From Roridomyces roridus (taxonomy: Eukaryota > Basidiomycota > Agaricomycetes > Agaricales > Mycenaceae): DNA of 64,000 bases. Every line of letters begins with the position of its first letter. Within the stretch, counting starts at the first letter, position 1. Positions 34,534 to 45,546 of the stretch are shown here, one piece after another. Location: assembly GCA_029378245.1 (NCBI GenBank), contig JARKIF010000004.1, forward strand, positions 620,001-684,000. Direction: 5' to 3'. The notes beneath the pieces were generated by a model. The model was not told where the DNA came from. It made no database searches and saw nothing but the letters and a program-made list of their open reading frames with translations. The position numbers were made by a program, and so were the translations under genes.

Positions 34534-34714
34534 TAATGGGTGCGCGTGGTATCGTTTTGTTCCCACGTGATCGTTTATCGTCAGCTGCTCTGATGAGTTT
34601 ACCGCTCTTTGACCAAGACCACCACCACGATTAAGTCTTGAAATCCTCCGCGGTAGGCTCTACTACAGCTTCGAGGCACATCATGTATAACTGACGTCCG
34701 CCTTTGAAAGCCAG

Positions 34715-35830
34715 ATGAACCACCCCGATCCCAAGGCCGCTCGAGCAGCAGATCGTGCACGTGTTGTCGCTTTAGATGCGGAGATCGACGAGCTTCAACA
34801 ACGGATTCGCGTGCTGCAGACGGAGCAGAAATCCTGCCAACAACGACTGGACGCGTACAAGTACCCTGTCCTCACGCTCCCCAACGAAATCACGACCGAA
34901 ATCTTTATGCATTTCCTGCCACCGTATCCCACATGTCCACAATTGGCAGGACTTGACTCGCCGACGTCCCTCACGCACATCTGCCGCCAGTGGCGCGAGA
35001 TAGCCTTGACGTCCCCGAGGCTCTGGCGAGCTTTCTGTACTGTCTACACGGCTAATCAGGCCGAGCAGACTCGGGTCGTGGAGACCTGGCTGGACAGGTC
35101 CGGATCCTGTCCACTTTCGATCCAAATGGGCTCGTCCGATGACGAGTGTTTTTTGGCACTTGTTCTACACCGCCAACGTTGGGAGCACATGCATTTGGAC
35201 CTTGAGGCCAAGGAAATGGCTCTTATCAAGGGCCCAATGCCCCTCCTTCAAAGCCTGTCTCTCCGTGTTGATAACATGGAATACCCGCACCCCGCTACAA
35301 CTGCTGAGGATTTCCCTCGCCTTCGGACAGTTGCGCTCGACGCCGTTGGACCTGGGAATTGGTTGCCGATCTCTCAGCTGACGTCCTTCACCATTGATGA
35401 TGTGGACAACGTCAACAATTACTTTTCCCTCCTCCAAGGCGCGGTAAATTTGGTCTCCTTACATCTCATCGACTGCGGTACAGATGTGCCTCTGCAGAGC
35501 AGCGTCAAACTTGCCCGATTAGAATTGCTCGTGATTGTGGACCTTTACTCGGACGGTTCTGTCAGCAAGATATTCGAGACGTTCACCCTTCCCGCGCTTC
35601 ATACCCTTCATATGTCCGCTGGAGTCTTGGGCCAGGACCCCGAGGGCTTGCTTACACCCTTCGTTGCCCGCTCCGGATGCAAATTACAAGACGTTCTCAT
35701 CACCGGGGTGTGCCATTTCCCAAAGGAATCCCGTCGTGCCGCCTTTCCCTCTATCCCGAACATCACTTTCGATAGGGACTATGGTTGGTACACCGAGGAG
35801 AAAATGCAACTCCGCAGGGGATTCACCTGA
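34715..35830 (+). CDS. F-box protein, copy 3 (intact)
   Basis: 371 residues, one uninterrupted exon. Residues 5-45 form a coiled coil (AARAADRARVVALDAEIDEL). The F-box (about 48-100, KYPVLTLPNEITTEIFMHFL to SLTHICRQWREIALTSPRLW) should bind Skp1 in an SCF ubiquitin ligase. LRR-like repeats follow (LIKGPMPLLQSLSLRVDN, DFPRLRTVALD, LPISQLTSFTIDDV, VNLVSLHLIDC) and the C-terminus has the family block SGCKLQDVLITG...AAFPSIPNITFDRDYGWYTEE. The start at MNHPDPKAARAADRARV agrees with copy 2. Upstream, a block shared with other copies contains CACGTG. Substrate unknown. Confidence 0.85.
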   Translation: MNHPDPKAARAADRARVVALDAEIDELQQRIRVLQTEQKSCQQRLDAYKYPVLTLPNEITTEIFMHFLPPYPTCPQLAGLDSPTSLTHICRQWREIALTSPRLWRAFCTVYTANQAEQTRVVETWLDRSGSCPLSIQMGSSDDECFLALVLHRQRWEHMHLDLEAKEMALIKGPMPLLQSLSLRVDNMEYPHPATTAEDFPRLRTVALDAVGPGNWLPISQLTSFTIDDVDNVNNYFSLLQGAVNLVSLHLIDCGTDVPLQSSVKLARLELLVIVDLYSDGSVSKIFETFTLPALHTLHMSAGVLGQDPEGLLTPFVARSGCKLQDVLITGVCHFPKESRRAAFPSIPNITFDRDYGWYTEEKMQLRRGFT

Positions 35831-36117
35831 TATCAGAGGCAAGTTGAGTTCCTCGTCTTACTTCCAAGCTTATTTTCTCATCCACGTTGGCAGAATCGTC
35901 TCAACCTTTAAGCTCAAACCGCACCCGGAGTATCGTACATACCTTTTGAAAAGTCTCAAAGGATAAATCCCGCTTGTTCATCCCCCACATTCTGTGCCCC
36001 AATCTGGAAGATTCCTTTTCTTTCCTTTGCCGTTGACTCAAAGCTTCTCCTTGTCATTATGCACCTTGTTCTTTGAAATTGTGCCCGGTCTTCACGGTCC
36101 ACCAATCACGCATGCTA

Positions 36118-36892
36118 TTCCTTCAACTCGCCAACTGGCCCTCGACGATGGTCATGACTCATCACGGAGACTGGCTACCCGTGTCTCAACTGACCTCTTC
36201 CTCTCGTCCGACGCGCGGTGAACCTAGTCAACTTGTACGTGGTCGGGGGGCGTTCACCTGAATCGGGCCCTAGGGCTGGATGCCGTATCCGTCGCGCCGG
36301 TTGTACGGTAACCGTCGACGGGTACGCCGACCCGTTCCGTCGAGCATCCGAAAGATTTTTCGACGGACGTTCCCGTCAAACACGGCCATCGACGGGTCAA
36401 CGGGCACCTAAAACTGCCGATAACTTGCTCAAATCTGGTTGGATTGTGTGATGAAGGTGCGTACCGTAACAACACCCTCCGAGGGCACATTTCAAGACAC
36501 ATAGCTCAAGCCTACGGAAGGTTTCTTGATCACAAGACGACGGCCGTCGAGCGACGGTCCGTGCCCGCTGTATCACCGTCGTTTCGACGGCCGTGCCCGT
36601 GCCGGGTACGGCGAACAGCCCTAGAATCGGCGCAATAGAGCTTCCCCGACTGGAAAGACTCGTTTTGGATGTGGACAGTGGCCCGAATGACTCCGTTCGA
36701 ATGTTGGATTGTTGGATATTTTCACCCTCCCCACGCTCGAGCTCTTGGGTCAGGACCCCATCAGCTCGCTTGCCACCGGATTACCTTTATCTCCCGCTCC
36801 GAATGCAAATTAAACCAAGTACTCATCATCGATTCATGTGCAGCTTCAGAGGAGTTGTTGCGATCCCAAAAATCGCCTTCGATAATACATAG
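36118..36892 (+). pseudogene. F-box family remnant, split by a hAT-like element
   Basis: Only degenerate middle and C-terminal pieces remain: HHGDWLPVSQLTS and VNLVNLYVV before the insertion, then ELPRLERLVLDVD and, in other frames, the LTLP...LELLGQDPISSL and GCKL-type blocks to a truncated end near 36892. Several frame changes. No F-box or coiled coil is left. Confidence 0.7.
36268..36623. mobile_element. hAT-like MITE M4 (about 355 bp)
   Basis: Ends TAGGGCTG...CAGCCCTA with imperfect extension, flanked by GAATCGGG (36260-36267) and GAATCGGC (36624-36631), an 8-bp duplication with one mismatch; two extra C precede the left TAGGG. Both sides carry CCGTCGACGG and CGACGG words. Less clean than the other MITEs but the same design. 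Confidence 0.65.
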
Positions 36893-37737
36893 GAGTATTG
36901 TCACCAGACATCTTTCAGTTACAGTGTCGTATGTCCTCTGCCGTCCCCATGGTCAGCTTCTGACTCATATGCTGGCAGGTCCGAGGTGGCTTCTCTTGCG
37001 GCACAAACGGAACTAGTAAAAAAGTATTGCAATGTGTACTTCAATGGACCTAATTTCCTATATGATGCGCAACCTCGGTGGTGTAGAAGTCCCGATTGTC
37101 TTGTTGTCGTCTTGTCTCGGAGCTGTCTACTTATTTGAACAAAAATGCTCACCAGCGCCGATACGAATCGTTTTGAGGCTCGAACAAGTGCTTACGGGGA
37201 GTCCCCTCCTCATCTTGCACATTCTTGTCGTTATTTTACACCACGCTGTTGTTTTCAGCTTGTTCTGGATCATTCCCGCTCTCGCCTGACGAATGCGAAA
37301 GCACAGTTACGCGTCCCGTCAGCGACGTCCTTTAATTGGAACCAGATGCCGTTTTTGGTAAAGGAACACGCCTTGAGATTAAGTTCCTTTCCAACCAGGT
37401 TCATAGCAAGTATTGCCATTCCCTCTTGATTCCCTGGCAGAGGCTCAGAGGCTCACCGATTGGACACAAAGAAGAGAAATGAATCCCTGTCAACAGCTTT
37501 GAGCGATAGGAATTCGACTCAGAGCCGATACGAGTCTGTGCTCAATTGGGTGCGCGTGGTATCGTTTCGATTCCACGTGACCGTGTATCGTCAGCTGTTC
37601 TGATGACGTTACCACAGGTTACCGCAGACCACCTGCTGCCACTCAACCAGTGACCAAGTCTGCAAGTCCTGAGCAGTAGGCTCTAATACAGCTTCCAGGC
37701 ACATTACATGTAACTGACCTCCGCCTTCAAAAGCTAC
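36893..37737. other. Intergenic DNA upstream of F-box copy 4
   Basis: No gene seen. 37551-37610 matches 34541-34600 and 45365-45425 and includes CCACGTGA(C/T)CG; 37677-37737 is the conserved stretch just before the family start codon. Confidence 0.45.
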
Positions 37738-38221
37738 ATGTCCTATTCAAATCCTGATTCAAAGGCTGCGCAACTCCGAGCAACAGACCGCGCACACGTC
37801 GTCGCCATAGACACCCAGATTCACGAGCTTCAAGAACGGATTCGCGTGCTTCAGACGGAACGAGAACCCTGTCAACAACGACTGGACGCGTACAGATACC
37901 CAGTCCTCACGCTCCCCAACGAAATCACGTCCGGAATCTTCCTCCATTTCATACCACCATATCCCGCCTGTCCGCCCTTGAGGGGAATTGCATCGCCGAC
38001 ATCCCTCACGCACATTTGTCGCAAGTGGCGCGAGATAGCCTTGACTTCTCCCAGGCTCTGGCGAGCCTTCTGCACTGGCTACACGGCGCATCGTGCGGAG
38101 CAGACTCGGGTCGTGCAGACCTGGCTGGAGAGGTCCGGATCCTGTCCACTTTCGATCCAAATGAGCGCCCCTTATGAAGATTGTTTTCTGGCACTTCTTC
38201 TACACCGCCAACGTTGGCAGC

Positions 38222-38968
38222 CAGTAACCATATGAGAATTGTTGAACAAGCGAGCGTCTGAACGTCACACGTGTTTAACAGGCACGTTCAACCGCCGTTG
38301 GTTGAACAGCAGCATTTCGACAAAAAGGCCACCAGCACAAATCAAACTGACGGCCGGATGAACCAAGCGGGGAAAAGGGGCATAGCTTGAAACCGCTACA
38401 CTAGGCGGGAATGGAAAAGTCGGGGAATTAGTCATATTGTACCGTATCTCTAGCACTATGTACTCTTCCTTATCAAATCTTCCTGCAAGTCAGACGTCAG
38501 AGGTTGATCAGTTGGAAGGTGTTCTGGGGCTCAGACCTAGGTATTGAGTCTGTTCAGTTCTTTCAATAAAGCTGGATTCTGACTCTGTTACACGGAAACA
38601 TCTTTGGCGGTAGAATTGTGTTGAAGCAGAGGAGACAAGATCAGAGCCAGGCTATGTATGGACGCACTTGGGCTAGTACAGCGGTTGTATGGCTTAGTGG
38701 TTATCTTGTTGTCTTACTAATATGATACCGTCTCTGGTTCGAGTCTTACTGGTGGTCCCTTTTTGGCCCAAACAATGGGCTGTTCAACGGAGATGTTCAA
38801 CCCTTCCGTTCAACAGAGTCAGCCCATGGAACCTGTTTAACCACACTGAACAACGGTTAAACTGTTAGATCTGGCCCCTTCCCCTCACGCTCCGGTATGT
38901 TCAACCTCCCTGTTAAACGGTAGTGACGTTGCGACGCGGCATTGTTCAACAATTCTCATATAGATTTA
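38222..38968. mobile_element. hAT-like MITE M5 (747 bp) in F-box copy 4
   Basis: Exact 8-bp target duplication TTGGCAGC (38214-38221 and 38969-38976). Near the ends lies a 20-bp inverted repeat ATATGAGAATTGTTGAACAA, but the outermost bases differ (CAGTAACC against TAAATCT), so termini are partly decayed. Subterminal parts are rich in GTTGAAC, GTTCAACGG and GTTTAAC. A Pol III-like A-box/B-box pair lies inside. No transposase. Confidence 0.8.
38683..38764 (+). repeat. tRNA-like sequence inside MITE M5
   Basis: Exact A-box TGGCTTAGTGG (38690-38700) and B-box GGTTCGAGTC (38736-38745), then TTTTT at 38760-38764, the order and spacing of a Pol III tRNA-type promoter with terminator. Acceptor and T stems do not close, so it is not a working tRNA gene. 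Confidence 0.5.
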
Positions 38969-39364
38969 TTGGCAGCACGTACAACTGGATCTTGCGGCCG
39001 ATGATGTGGCTCTCATCAACGGCCCAATGCCGCTCCTCGAGAGCCTGTGTCTCGATGTCGATTTCGATTACACCCATCCCGCTACAACCGCTCGTGACTT
39101 TCCTCGGCTGCGGTCAGTTGCGCTCTACGGCGGCATTCATGGGAACTGGCTACCCATTTCTCAACTCACGTCCTTGACCTTTCAAGACGTGGAGCCAACC
39201 AACTATTATCTCCCCATTCTCCAGGAGGCGGTCAATTTGGTCCGCTTACATCTAATCGACTGTGACACAGATGTACCTCCCCAGACCAACGTCAAACTTG
39301 ACCAATTGCAAACGCTTGTCCTTGTGAGGCCTTACGAGGACGTGGAGGGTGCTGCCTGCCAGAT

Positions 39365-40161
39365 TGTCATGAAACCAGCGCTTGCCGACTGATCCGCTGA
39401 TGCGCCATCACCGCCATCAGTTACGGATCAGAAAATCCGTAGTTATCAACAAACGTACACTCGGTCTACGCACGACAAGTCCCTCGAGAGGGATGTCGCC
39501 CGCCCGGTAAGGAGGACAACGCTGTCACTCGAACGATAGGACAACAGTACTTGTCCAGCGCGGGAAGGGTTGCTAGGACAGGATCCGACGCGCCGTGTTA
39601 GAACCCAACGAGGAGTTCAAACACAGTCACACACGAACGATAGGACAACAGTACTTGTCCAGCGCGGGAAGGGTTGCTAGGACAGGACCCGACGCGCCGT
39701 GTTAGAACCCGACGAGGGGTTTAAACACAGTCACACAACATTCTTGGCATGATCCAGTGATCATGCCAAGGAGGGGTAACCTATAGGGTTACAGGGGACG
39801 CTCCACCTAACTCTATTAAGAGAGGAGCCGCGTAGGGGTAATTAAGGGTCAGGGACCGATCGTACAGGAGAACGCTCCTGAGGGAATTAGTATTTATACT
39901 TGGGTAGAATCTCATGTACAGTAGATTCTACCTCGTCTAATCTCCAGCGCTACTTTGGCTTACGGGTTACGTTCTCTTCCCTCACAGACACAACCCGACT
40001 CGCCTATTCGCCGAGAATCAACTCGTCTCATTGTGCTCGACTCGTCTCCTCTCGACGTTCTCGAGCTCGTCGACCTTCTTGTCGTACCCGGCCGTGTCAC
40101 CCACGCCGTTCCGCGTCTGATCCGATCACCAGGCAAGCCGGCCTAGACGCTGTCGTTGACA
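39365..40161. mobile_element. Solo LTR S2 (797 bp) in F-box copy 4
   Basis: Starts TGTCATG and ends GTTGACA (TGTCA/TGACA inverted ends), exact 5-bp target duplication CAGAT (39360-39364 and 40162-40166). Contains a 104-bp tandem duplication (from 39531 and 39635: GAACGATAGGACAACAG ... GACGCGCCGTGTTAGAACCC) and a TATTTATA box at about 39889. No internal coding region, so it is a solo LTR; gypsy or copia origin cannot be told. Confidence 0.85.
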
Positions 40162-40431
40162 CAGATATTCGAGGCATTCACCCTCCCCGCGCTCCATACA
40201 TTTCATGTATCTGGAGAACTCTTGGGCGAGGACCCCAAGCGCTTGCTTTCAACCTTCGTCGCCCGCTCCGGATGCAAATTACACGAAGTTTTCATCACAG
40301 GAAAATGTGATTTCTCTGAAGAGTCCCTTCTTGTAGCCGTTCCCTCCGTCCCCAACATCACTTTCGATAGCGAGTATGATTGGTACACCAAGGAGCGAAG
40401 GGAATACCGGAGGGGATTCCAGCCATGCTGA

Positions 40432-42282
40432 TCTCAGACTCGGATGCGAGTTGAAATGGTGCGTGTGACTTCATTTCTGCTTCCAAGCTGATTTTCTCAT
40501 CCACATTTGCAGAATTGTCCTAATATCAAGGCCCAAAGTATCGTATCGTTTCACACAATCCTTGTTACCGCGATTTCTATACGCGAATCTCGAACATGAT
40601 TCCTTCTCTTCGTGGATGAATTTCATATCATGTCTCTATACTTTGCCTTCCTCTTGGTTGCCTCAGACTCGACTTTAGGCAGGTCCGTGGCTTGTCTGGC
40701 AGAAACGGAACTAGCTTCCTACCCAAAGTTTGGACGAGACATCAAGCTGAGTTTCACCCTCTTCTTCCAAAAAGCTGAAGACTCCCGCTCTTAGCCTGGT
40801 CCTGTGTCGTTTTGAGCATTCAGACCATACCCAGAAAAGATCAATTCAAGTCATATTCCGAGGGAAGAGGTACAAGTCTACATAAACTACAAATCCAGAT
40901 CCGGCTGAAGAGTCGGATTACACCCAAGATTATATCAGAGAATTTCAGCGCCAAGAGAAGACGAGCTTAGACGACGAGCATTCGGAAGTTGTTCGCTTGA
41001 GTTTCCTATTTGGGAATATGCACGTGACACCCGACGAAGCCGACGTTTTGATTTGATGCGCCTTGTCAGCATGTCGCCACAGATTCTTGAGCTACGAGGT
41101 CGGGGACGGCGGCCGCACGGAGATGAGGGTTCAAGCTTCGTCGAAAACCGGTCGTCAGGGCGTTCGGAAGCTTGGCATCTTCGATGGCGCGGCGAGGTCA
41201 GTACGGCCTGAGAGGAAGGGGCCACTGGCGAGGGACTCGAGGGTCCCGGAGGGCGGGGGTGGGCACCAGGAGCGGGTCGAGGTAGAAACCCTCCACTGGC
41301 GCTCCAGGAATGCAATGCCATGGCGGCAGCAGAACCGTCGTCGGAGTACTAGTCTTGCTCCACGGAGGGTGGTCTTGAGCGAGAAGAGGACTATACGCCT
41401 AGAGCGCTCGGCGAGGGGTGTGAAACGAGATCTTGAGATCCTGAGACCTTCAAGAGCAGGAATAAGCCATTGATGACGAGACAAGAGGATACTCCGTATG
41501 GAGCGAATGGACCTGGAGGGTCCTGGGCGTTTCGAATGCTGACCAGACCGCTGAGTGCGCGATGACTACCACGCGTTAGCGACAACGATACCGTGGCGCC
41601 GAGTGGAGTGGAAGGAGTTGTCGGTGCATTCAATAGGCGCCTACGCTCGTTGTTAGCATGGCAAGTGGCGCGAGCCGCCCAACGACAGTGCGACGTGCAT
41701 TCGATAAGGGACAGCGCGACGATGGGTGAGGATGAGAAACTTGAAGAGCCGGAATACGAGGCCCACTCCCAGCCAAGAGCCCTAAAGCCTCCAGCTGAGC
41801 CGTGGCGCCTGCTGCTTGCAAAGGGATCTCTACGGCCCAAGGAGGTCAACAGCCAGTCGGATGGAAAGCACGGCAGCCCTGCGGATGGGATTGAGGCAAG
41901 GCAAGTACTTGAGGAATGGCAAGGGACGCACCGCGGATGTACTCCAGTCTCCCCGATAGACAAGCTCATCCACGATGAAACTGCGGGCTCCCAGACAGTT
42001 GCGGGTAGAGAATGGCCTCGAGTCTTGGGATATGCTTGTGTAATCTGTTGCGGCGAATTCTATTCTCGATGGTGGAGGCAGAGACAGAGGAAGCTCTGCT
42101 GATTGGAATCATGATCAGAGACTTTGACCACGACGACCACCTCCCGGTGCATTACGTCCACCGACTCGACCAACCGCTGAACCTCGGACTTCTGCCACTG
42201 CATTGGACCCAGGGCGGTAGGCTCTACAACTACGAAACTCTACCCGCTTCGCTGACCTGCGTCTTTGCAGTTTGAAAGCTGC
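40432..42282. other. Unassigned stretch between F-box copies 4 and 5
   Basis: Long open frames occur on both strands at 40.93-42.1 kb, probably because the stretch is GC-rich. None has family marks, a believable splice chain or a signal peptide. I see no terminal repeats. The last 60 bases resemble the conserved upstream stretch of the F-box family. Confidence 0.4.
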
Positions 42283-43398
42283 ATGTCCTATCCAGACTCC
42301 AAGGCTGCTCGGGAAGCAGATCGCGCACGCGTTGTCGCGGTCGACACCGAGGTTTCCGAGCTTCAAGAACGGATTCGCGTGCTGCGGATGGAGCAGGAAT
42401 CTTGCCAGCGCCGATTGGAAGCGTACAAGTACCCGGTCCTTACACTCCCCAACGAAATCACATCCGAAATCTTCATCCATTTCCTGCCACCGTATCCCAC
42501 ATGTCCACAATTGAGGGGACTCAGATCGCCGACATCCCTCACCCACATTTGTCGAAAATGGCGGGATATAGCGTTGGGTACCCCGAAGCTGTGGCGGGCC
42601 TTCTCCACTGCCTACAGAGCTGATCAGCCTGAGCACATTCAGGCCGTGCAGACTTGGTTGGAGAGGTCCGGATCTTGTCCACTTTCGGTAAAGCTGGTCC
42701 TCGGCAACGCACCGCACGACGAGGCCTTGACAGCAATTCTTCTACACCGCGAACGTTGGCAGCACATGGAATTGAACCTTGCGGCCAACGAGGTCGCTCT
42801 AATCAAGGGGCCGATGCCCCTCCTTCAAAGCTTGTCTCTCGGTGTCGGCGATTTTGAATATACCCAGCCTGCTACAACCGTTGACGATTTCCCTCGGCTT
42901 CGGGCAGTTACGCTCGACGACGCCTGTCATGGGAATTGGTTGCCCATCTCTCAGCTGACGTCCTTGACCTTTGACGACGTGGAACCGGACAACTACCTTC
43001 CCCTTCTACAAGACGCGGTCAATTTGGTCCGGTTACATCTAATCGACTGCGACACAGACGTATTACCTCCACAATGCAGTGTCAAACTTGACCGATTAGA
43101 AACGCTCGTCGTCGTGAGCACTTTCTCCTGGGATAGTGGTGCCAGCCAGATATTTGAGACGTTCATCCTCCCCGCGCTCCGCACCCTTCATGTATCTGGG
43201 ACTTTCTTGGGCGAGGACCCCAGGTCGATTGCGCCCCTCCTCACCCGCTCCAGATGCAAATTACAAGAAGTTCTCGTTGCTCGGGAATGCAAATTTTCGG
43301 AAACAGCCTTTCGTGCGGCCTTCCCCTCCATCCCGAACATCATTTTCGATGGGGAATATTCTTGGTCCGCGAGAAGGCACCTCCGGAACGCATTGTGA
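42283..43398 (+). CDS. F-box protein, copy 5 (intact)
   Basis: 371 residues from MSYPDSKAAREADRARVVAV; this ATG matches the family start and is preceded by the shared GAAAGCTGC. Coiled coil at residues 5-45, F-box at about 48-100 (LTLPNEITSEIFIHFLPPYP, SLTHICRKWRDIALGTPKLW), LRR-like middle (GPMPLLQSLSLGVGDFEY, DFPRLRAVTLDDA, LPISQLTSLTFDDVE) and family end (AAFPSIPNIIFDGEYSW). Predicted SCF substrate receptor in cytoplasm or nucleus. Single exon; no lesions seen. Confidence 0.87.
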   Translation: MSYPDSKAAREADRARVVAVDTEVSELQERIRVLRMEQESCQRRLEAYKYPVLTLPNEITSEIFIHFLPPYPTCPQLRGLRSPTSLTHICRKWRDIALGTPKLWRAFSTAYRADQPEHIQAVQTWLERSGSCPLSVKLVLGNAPHDEALTAILLHRERWQHMELNLAANEVALIKGPMPLLQSLSLGVGDFEYTQPATTVDDFPRLRAVTLDDACHGNWLPISQLTSLTFDDVEPDNYLPLLQDAVNLVRLHLIDCDTDVLPPQCSVKLDRLETLVVVSTFSWDSGASQIFETFILPALRTLHVSGTFLGEDPRSIAPLLTRSRCKLQEVLVARECKFSETAFRAAFPSIPNIIFDGEYSWSARRHLRNAL

Positions 43399-43761
43399 TT
43401 GAATGTGCGTACTTCATCCTTTCTTTCCGATTTGGGTTCTGACTTGTTTTGTCCTTACCAGAACGTATCCGCAGAACTCAGTGCGGCCTGGGAGAATGCA
43501 GGATTGGAGCCTTAGAGGTTCAATAGTCGGCTTCAACTTGAATGTTACTCGGTTTTCGGACATACTTTGGTTCGAACAGCTGGAATAGTACCACTGTGTT
43601 ATGATTGACTGCGGTGGACAAACGTGGCATGCTTTTCTTGCCTAGCGGGCCGGCGGCATCGCTGGTGCAGGGAAGACGCTGATTAGCATCACGCGCGTCT
43701 TGGACTTGACCACCATCCCGATTCCCGACACACTACGGCTTGCACGGACTCGGCGACAGGG
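43399..43761. other. Spacer between F-box copies 5 and 6; no gene seen
   Basis: No coding region or repeat is recognised. Confidence 0.4.
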
Positions 43762-44742
43762 ATGGATGCTCCCTGCACAATTCTCCCCGACGAACTTGTG
43801 TGCGAAATCTTCATGCACTTCGTCCCCACATACCCTCTCTGCCCGCCACTTACAGGCCCAGAGTCACCAACTACGCTCACACATGTCTGCCGGGAATGGC
43901 GGGCTATAGCTCTGGCCACGCCAAAGCTCTGGCAGGCCATCTCCCTGCGCTTCGCGGATGCTGGCAAAGTGGAGACGGTGCGGACATGGCTAGATAGGTC
44001 TGGGACCAATCCACTTTCAATCCAGATGGAAACAAATAATGGGTACAATCACGCCTGGCTCAGCGGCGACATCGTGGGTGCCCTTTTTCTCCATCGTGAC
44101 CGCTGGGAGCACGTAAAGCTCGTACTACTGGATTCTGAACTGGCTTTAATCGCACTCCCGATGCCGATGCTTGACAGCCTTTCACTCGAAATCGACAAGG
44201 GCATCAGTGACGGCGGCTTTCCTCGCGGCATTCCCCGCGTCGACTGTCCTCGCCTGCGCGTCCTTTCACTTTGCGGCTTTCGAGTAGCAGTCGATTGGCT
44301 GCCCTGGTCTCGGATAACATCCTTGGCGCTCCGATACATGTATGGGGTGAACTACATCTCCGCCCTCCAAGATTCGGTCAACTTGATCGACCTGCGGATG
44401 ATCGATTGCGGTGGAGATACCTTGACACCACGGAGGGATGTTCTTCTGCCTCGTCTGGAAACCCTCATAATGGCACATACCATGCCTTTTTCTCAAAATC
44501 TCAGCATCTACATTCTGCCCGCAGTGCACACCCTCCAGGTGCCGGGTTCATACTTGGGCTATCGACCCATCGATTTCTTCGCCTCTTTCATCCACAAGTC
44601 CGGATGCAGGCTTCAAAAAGTCTTCATCACAGGGTCATTTCGTTCGAATCAGAGCGAAACGGATTTTCAGGGCGCGTTCCCGTCGATACCAACGATTACA
44701 TTCGACAAGGAGTATCGTTGGGGAGGTGGCGGAGAGGAATGA
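43762..44742 (+). CDS. Divergent F-box protein, copy 6 (no coiled coil)
   Basis: 326 residues. The F-box begins almost at once (MDAPCTILPDELVCEIFMHF, TTLTHVCREWRAIALATPKL); the N-terminal coiled coil of its neighbours is missing. LRR-like part: LALIALPMPMLDSLSLEID, CPRLRVLSLCGF, WSRITSLALRYM, VNLIDLRMIDC. The family end is recognisable (SGCRLQKVFITG, AFPSIPTITFDKEYRW). Clearly related but older than the other copies. Same strand and array; probably a functional F-box receptor. Confidence 0.82.
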   Translation: MDAPCTILPDELVCEIFMHFVPTYPLCPPLTGPESPTTLTHVCREWRAIALATPKLWQAISLRFADAGKVETVRTWLDRSGTNPLSIQMETNNGYNHAWLSGDIVGALFLHRDRWEHVKLVLLDSELALIALPMPMLDSLSLEIDKGISDGGFPRGIPRVDCPRLRVLSLCGFRVAVDWLPWSRITSLALRYMYGVNYISALQDSVNLIDLRMIDCGGDTLTPRRDVLLPRLETLIMAHTMPFSQNLSIYILPAVHTLQVPGSYLGYRPIDFFASFIHKSGCRLQKVFITGSFRSNQSETDFQGAFPSIPTITFDKEYRWGGGGEE

Positions 44743-45546
44743 CTGTTGCGTAACTACCTTCGTCCCACGTACTCTTGCCTGAAATTGATTTGTTTGAAGC
44801 TTCGGTATCTTATACATGGACTGAGCTCGAGTCGAACGAGGTTCAAGCTGCAATTGAATTTAATCAACGTTAGTGGGTTCGGGGAACTCCCTCTCTAGAT
44901 CTCCAGCCGTGCTCAAAGGATTGGTTCACAAGTTTGGGATTTTCATTGTCTTTTATGCGTATATGGGGATTAAATGAACCCTGGGGAACTTCGATATTAA
45001 CAAGTCCAGCCGCACTTGTAGGTAGCTCCTTCTCATGCCTTGTGTGAAGCCGTACCAAGGACTAATCGAAGAGGATGGAAGGTAAGCCTGCAAATAACCT
45101 TTCCTGGCCATGTCACGCCCCTGACCTCTAATTGAACGAGGTGCAATTTGAAGTTGAGTGATGAGATGCGCCTTGAGCCGACTCACATGCCAGGCAGGTT
45201 CCATAATATTCCATCGCGCAGAGCGAGGCTCACCGCATACTTATGAGAGGAATGTACACATCTCATCAACGCATCAACAGTTGAGCCCCCACTCCCTCGA
45301 GAGTCTATACGAGTCCTTGCAACGCGCGCATGAACGCCATTTGCTCGGCAGAACAGCCTGGCGTGTGCGCGTTGTTATGGCTTGATTCCACGTGACCGTT
45401 TTATGGTTAGCTGTGGCGATGACGCGTTACCACTCTTTGAACAAAACCACCACCAAACTCGACTACCGAATCTTCAAATCCTGACCGGTAGGCTCTGCTG
45501 CAACTTTGAAGCACAGCCCGTGTAACTGACGTCCGCCTTTGGAAGC
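44743..45546. other. Spacer upstream of F-box copy 7
   Basis: No gene seen. 45365-45546 carries the upstream sequence shared by family members, including CCACGTGACCG at about 45390. Confidence 0.45.

Larger units (their letters stand above)
37738..40431 (+). pseudogene. F-box family copy 4, broken by a MITE and a solo LTR
   Basis: Three separated parts make one family member: 37738-38221 (coiled coil and F-box, LTLPNEITSGIFLHFIPPYP), 38969-39364 (LINGPMPLLESLCLDVD to LVLVRPYEDVEGAACQ) and 40162-40431 (IFEAFTLPALHTFHVSG to FDSEYDWYTKERREYRRGF). M5 interrupts at the HRQRWQ codons and a solo LTR interrupts at the CQI codons. Translation from the normal start stops soon after the first junction (38235), leaving an F-box-only peptide of about 165 residues. 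Confidence 0.85.

Noticed and set aside
40935..42102. Several 100-190 codon open frames on both strands
   Set aside because: Overlapping open frames on both strands, probably caused by high GC; no domain, signal peptide, promoter or splice evidence.
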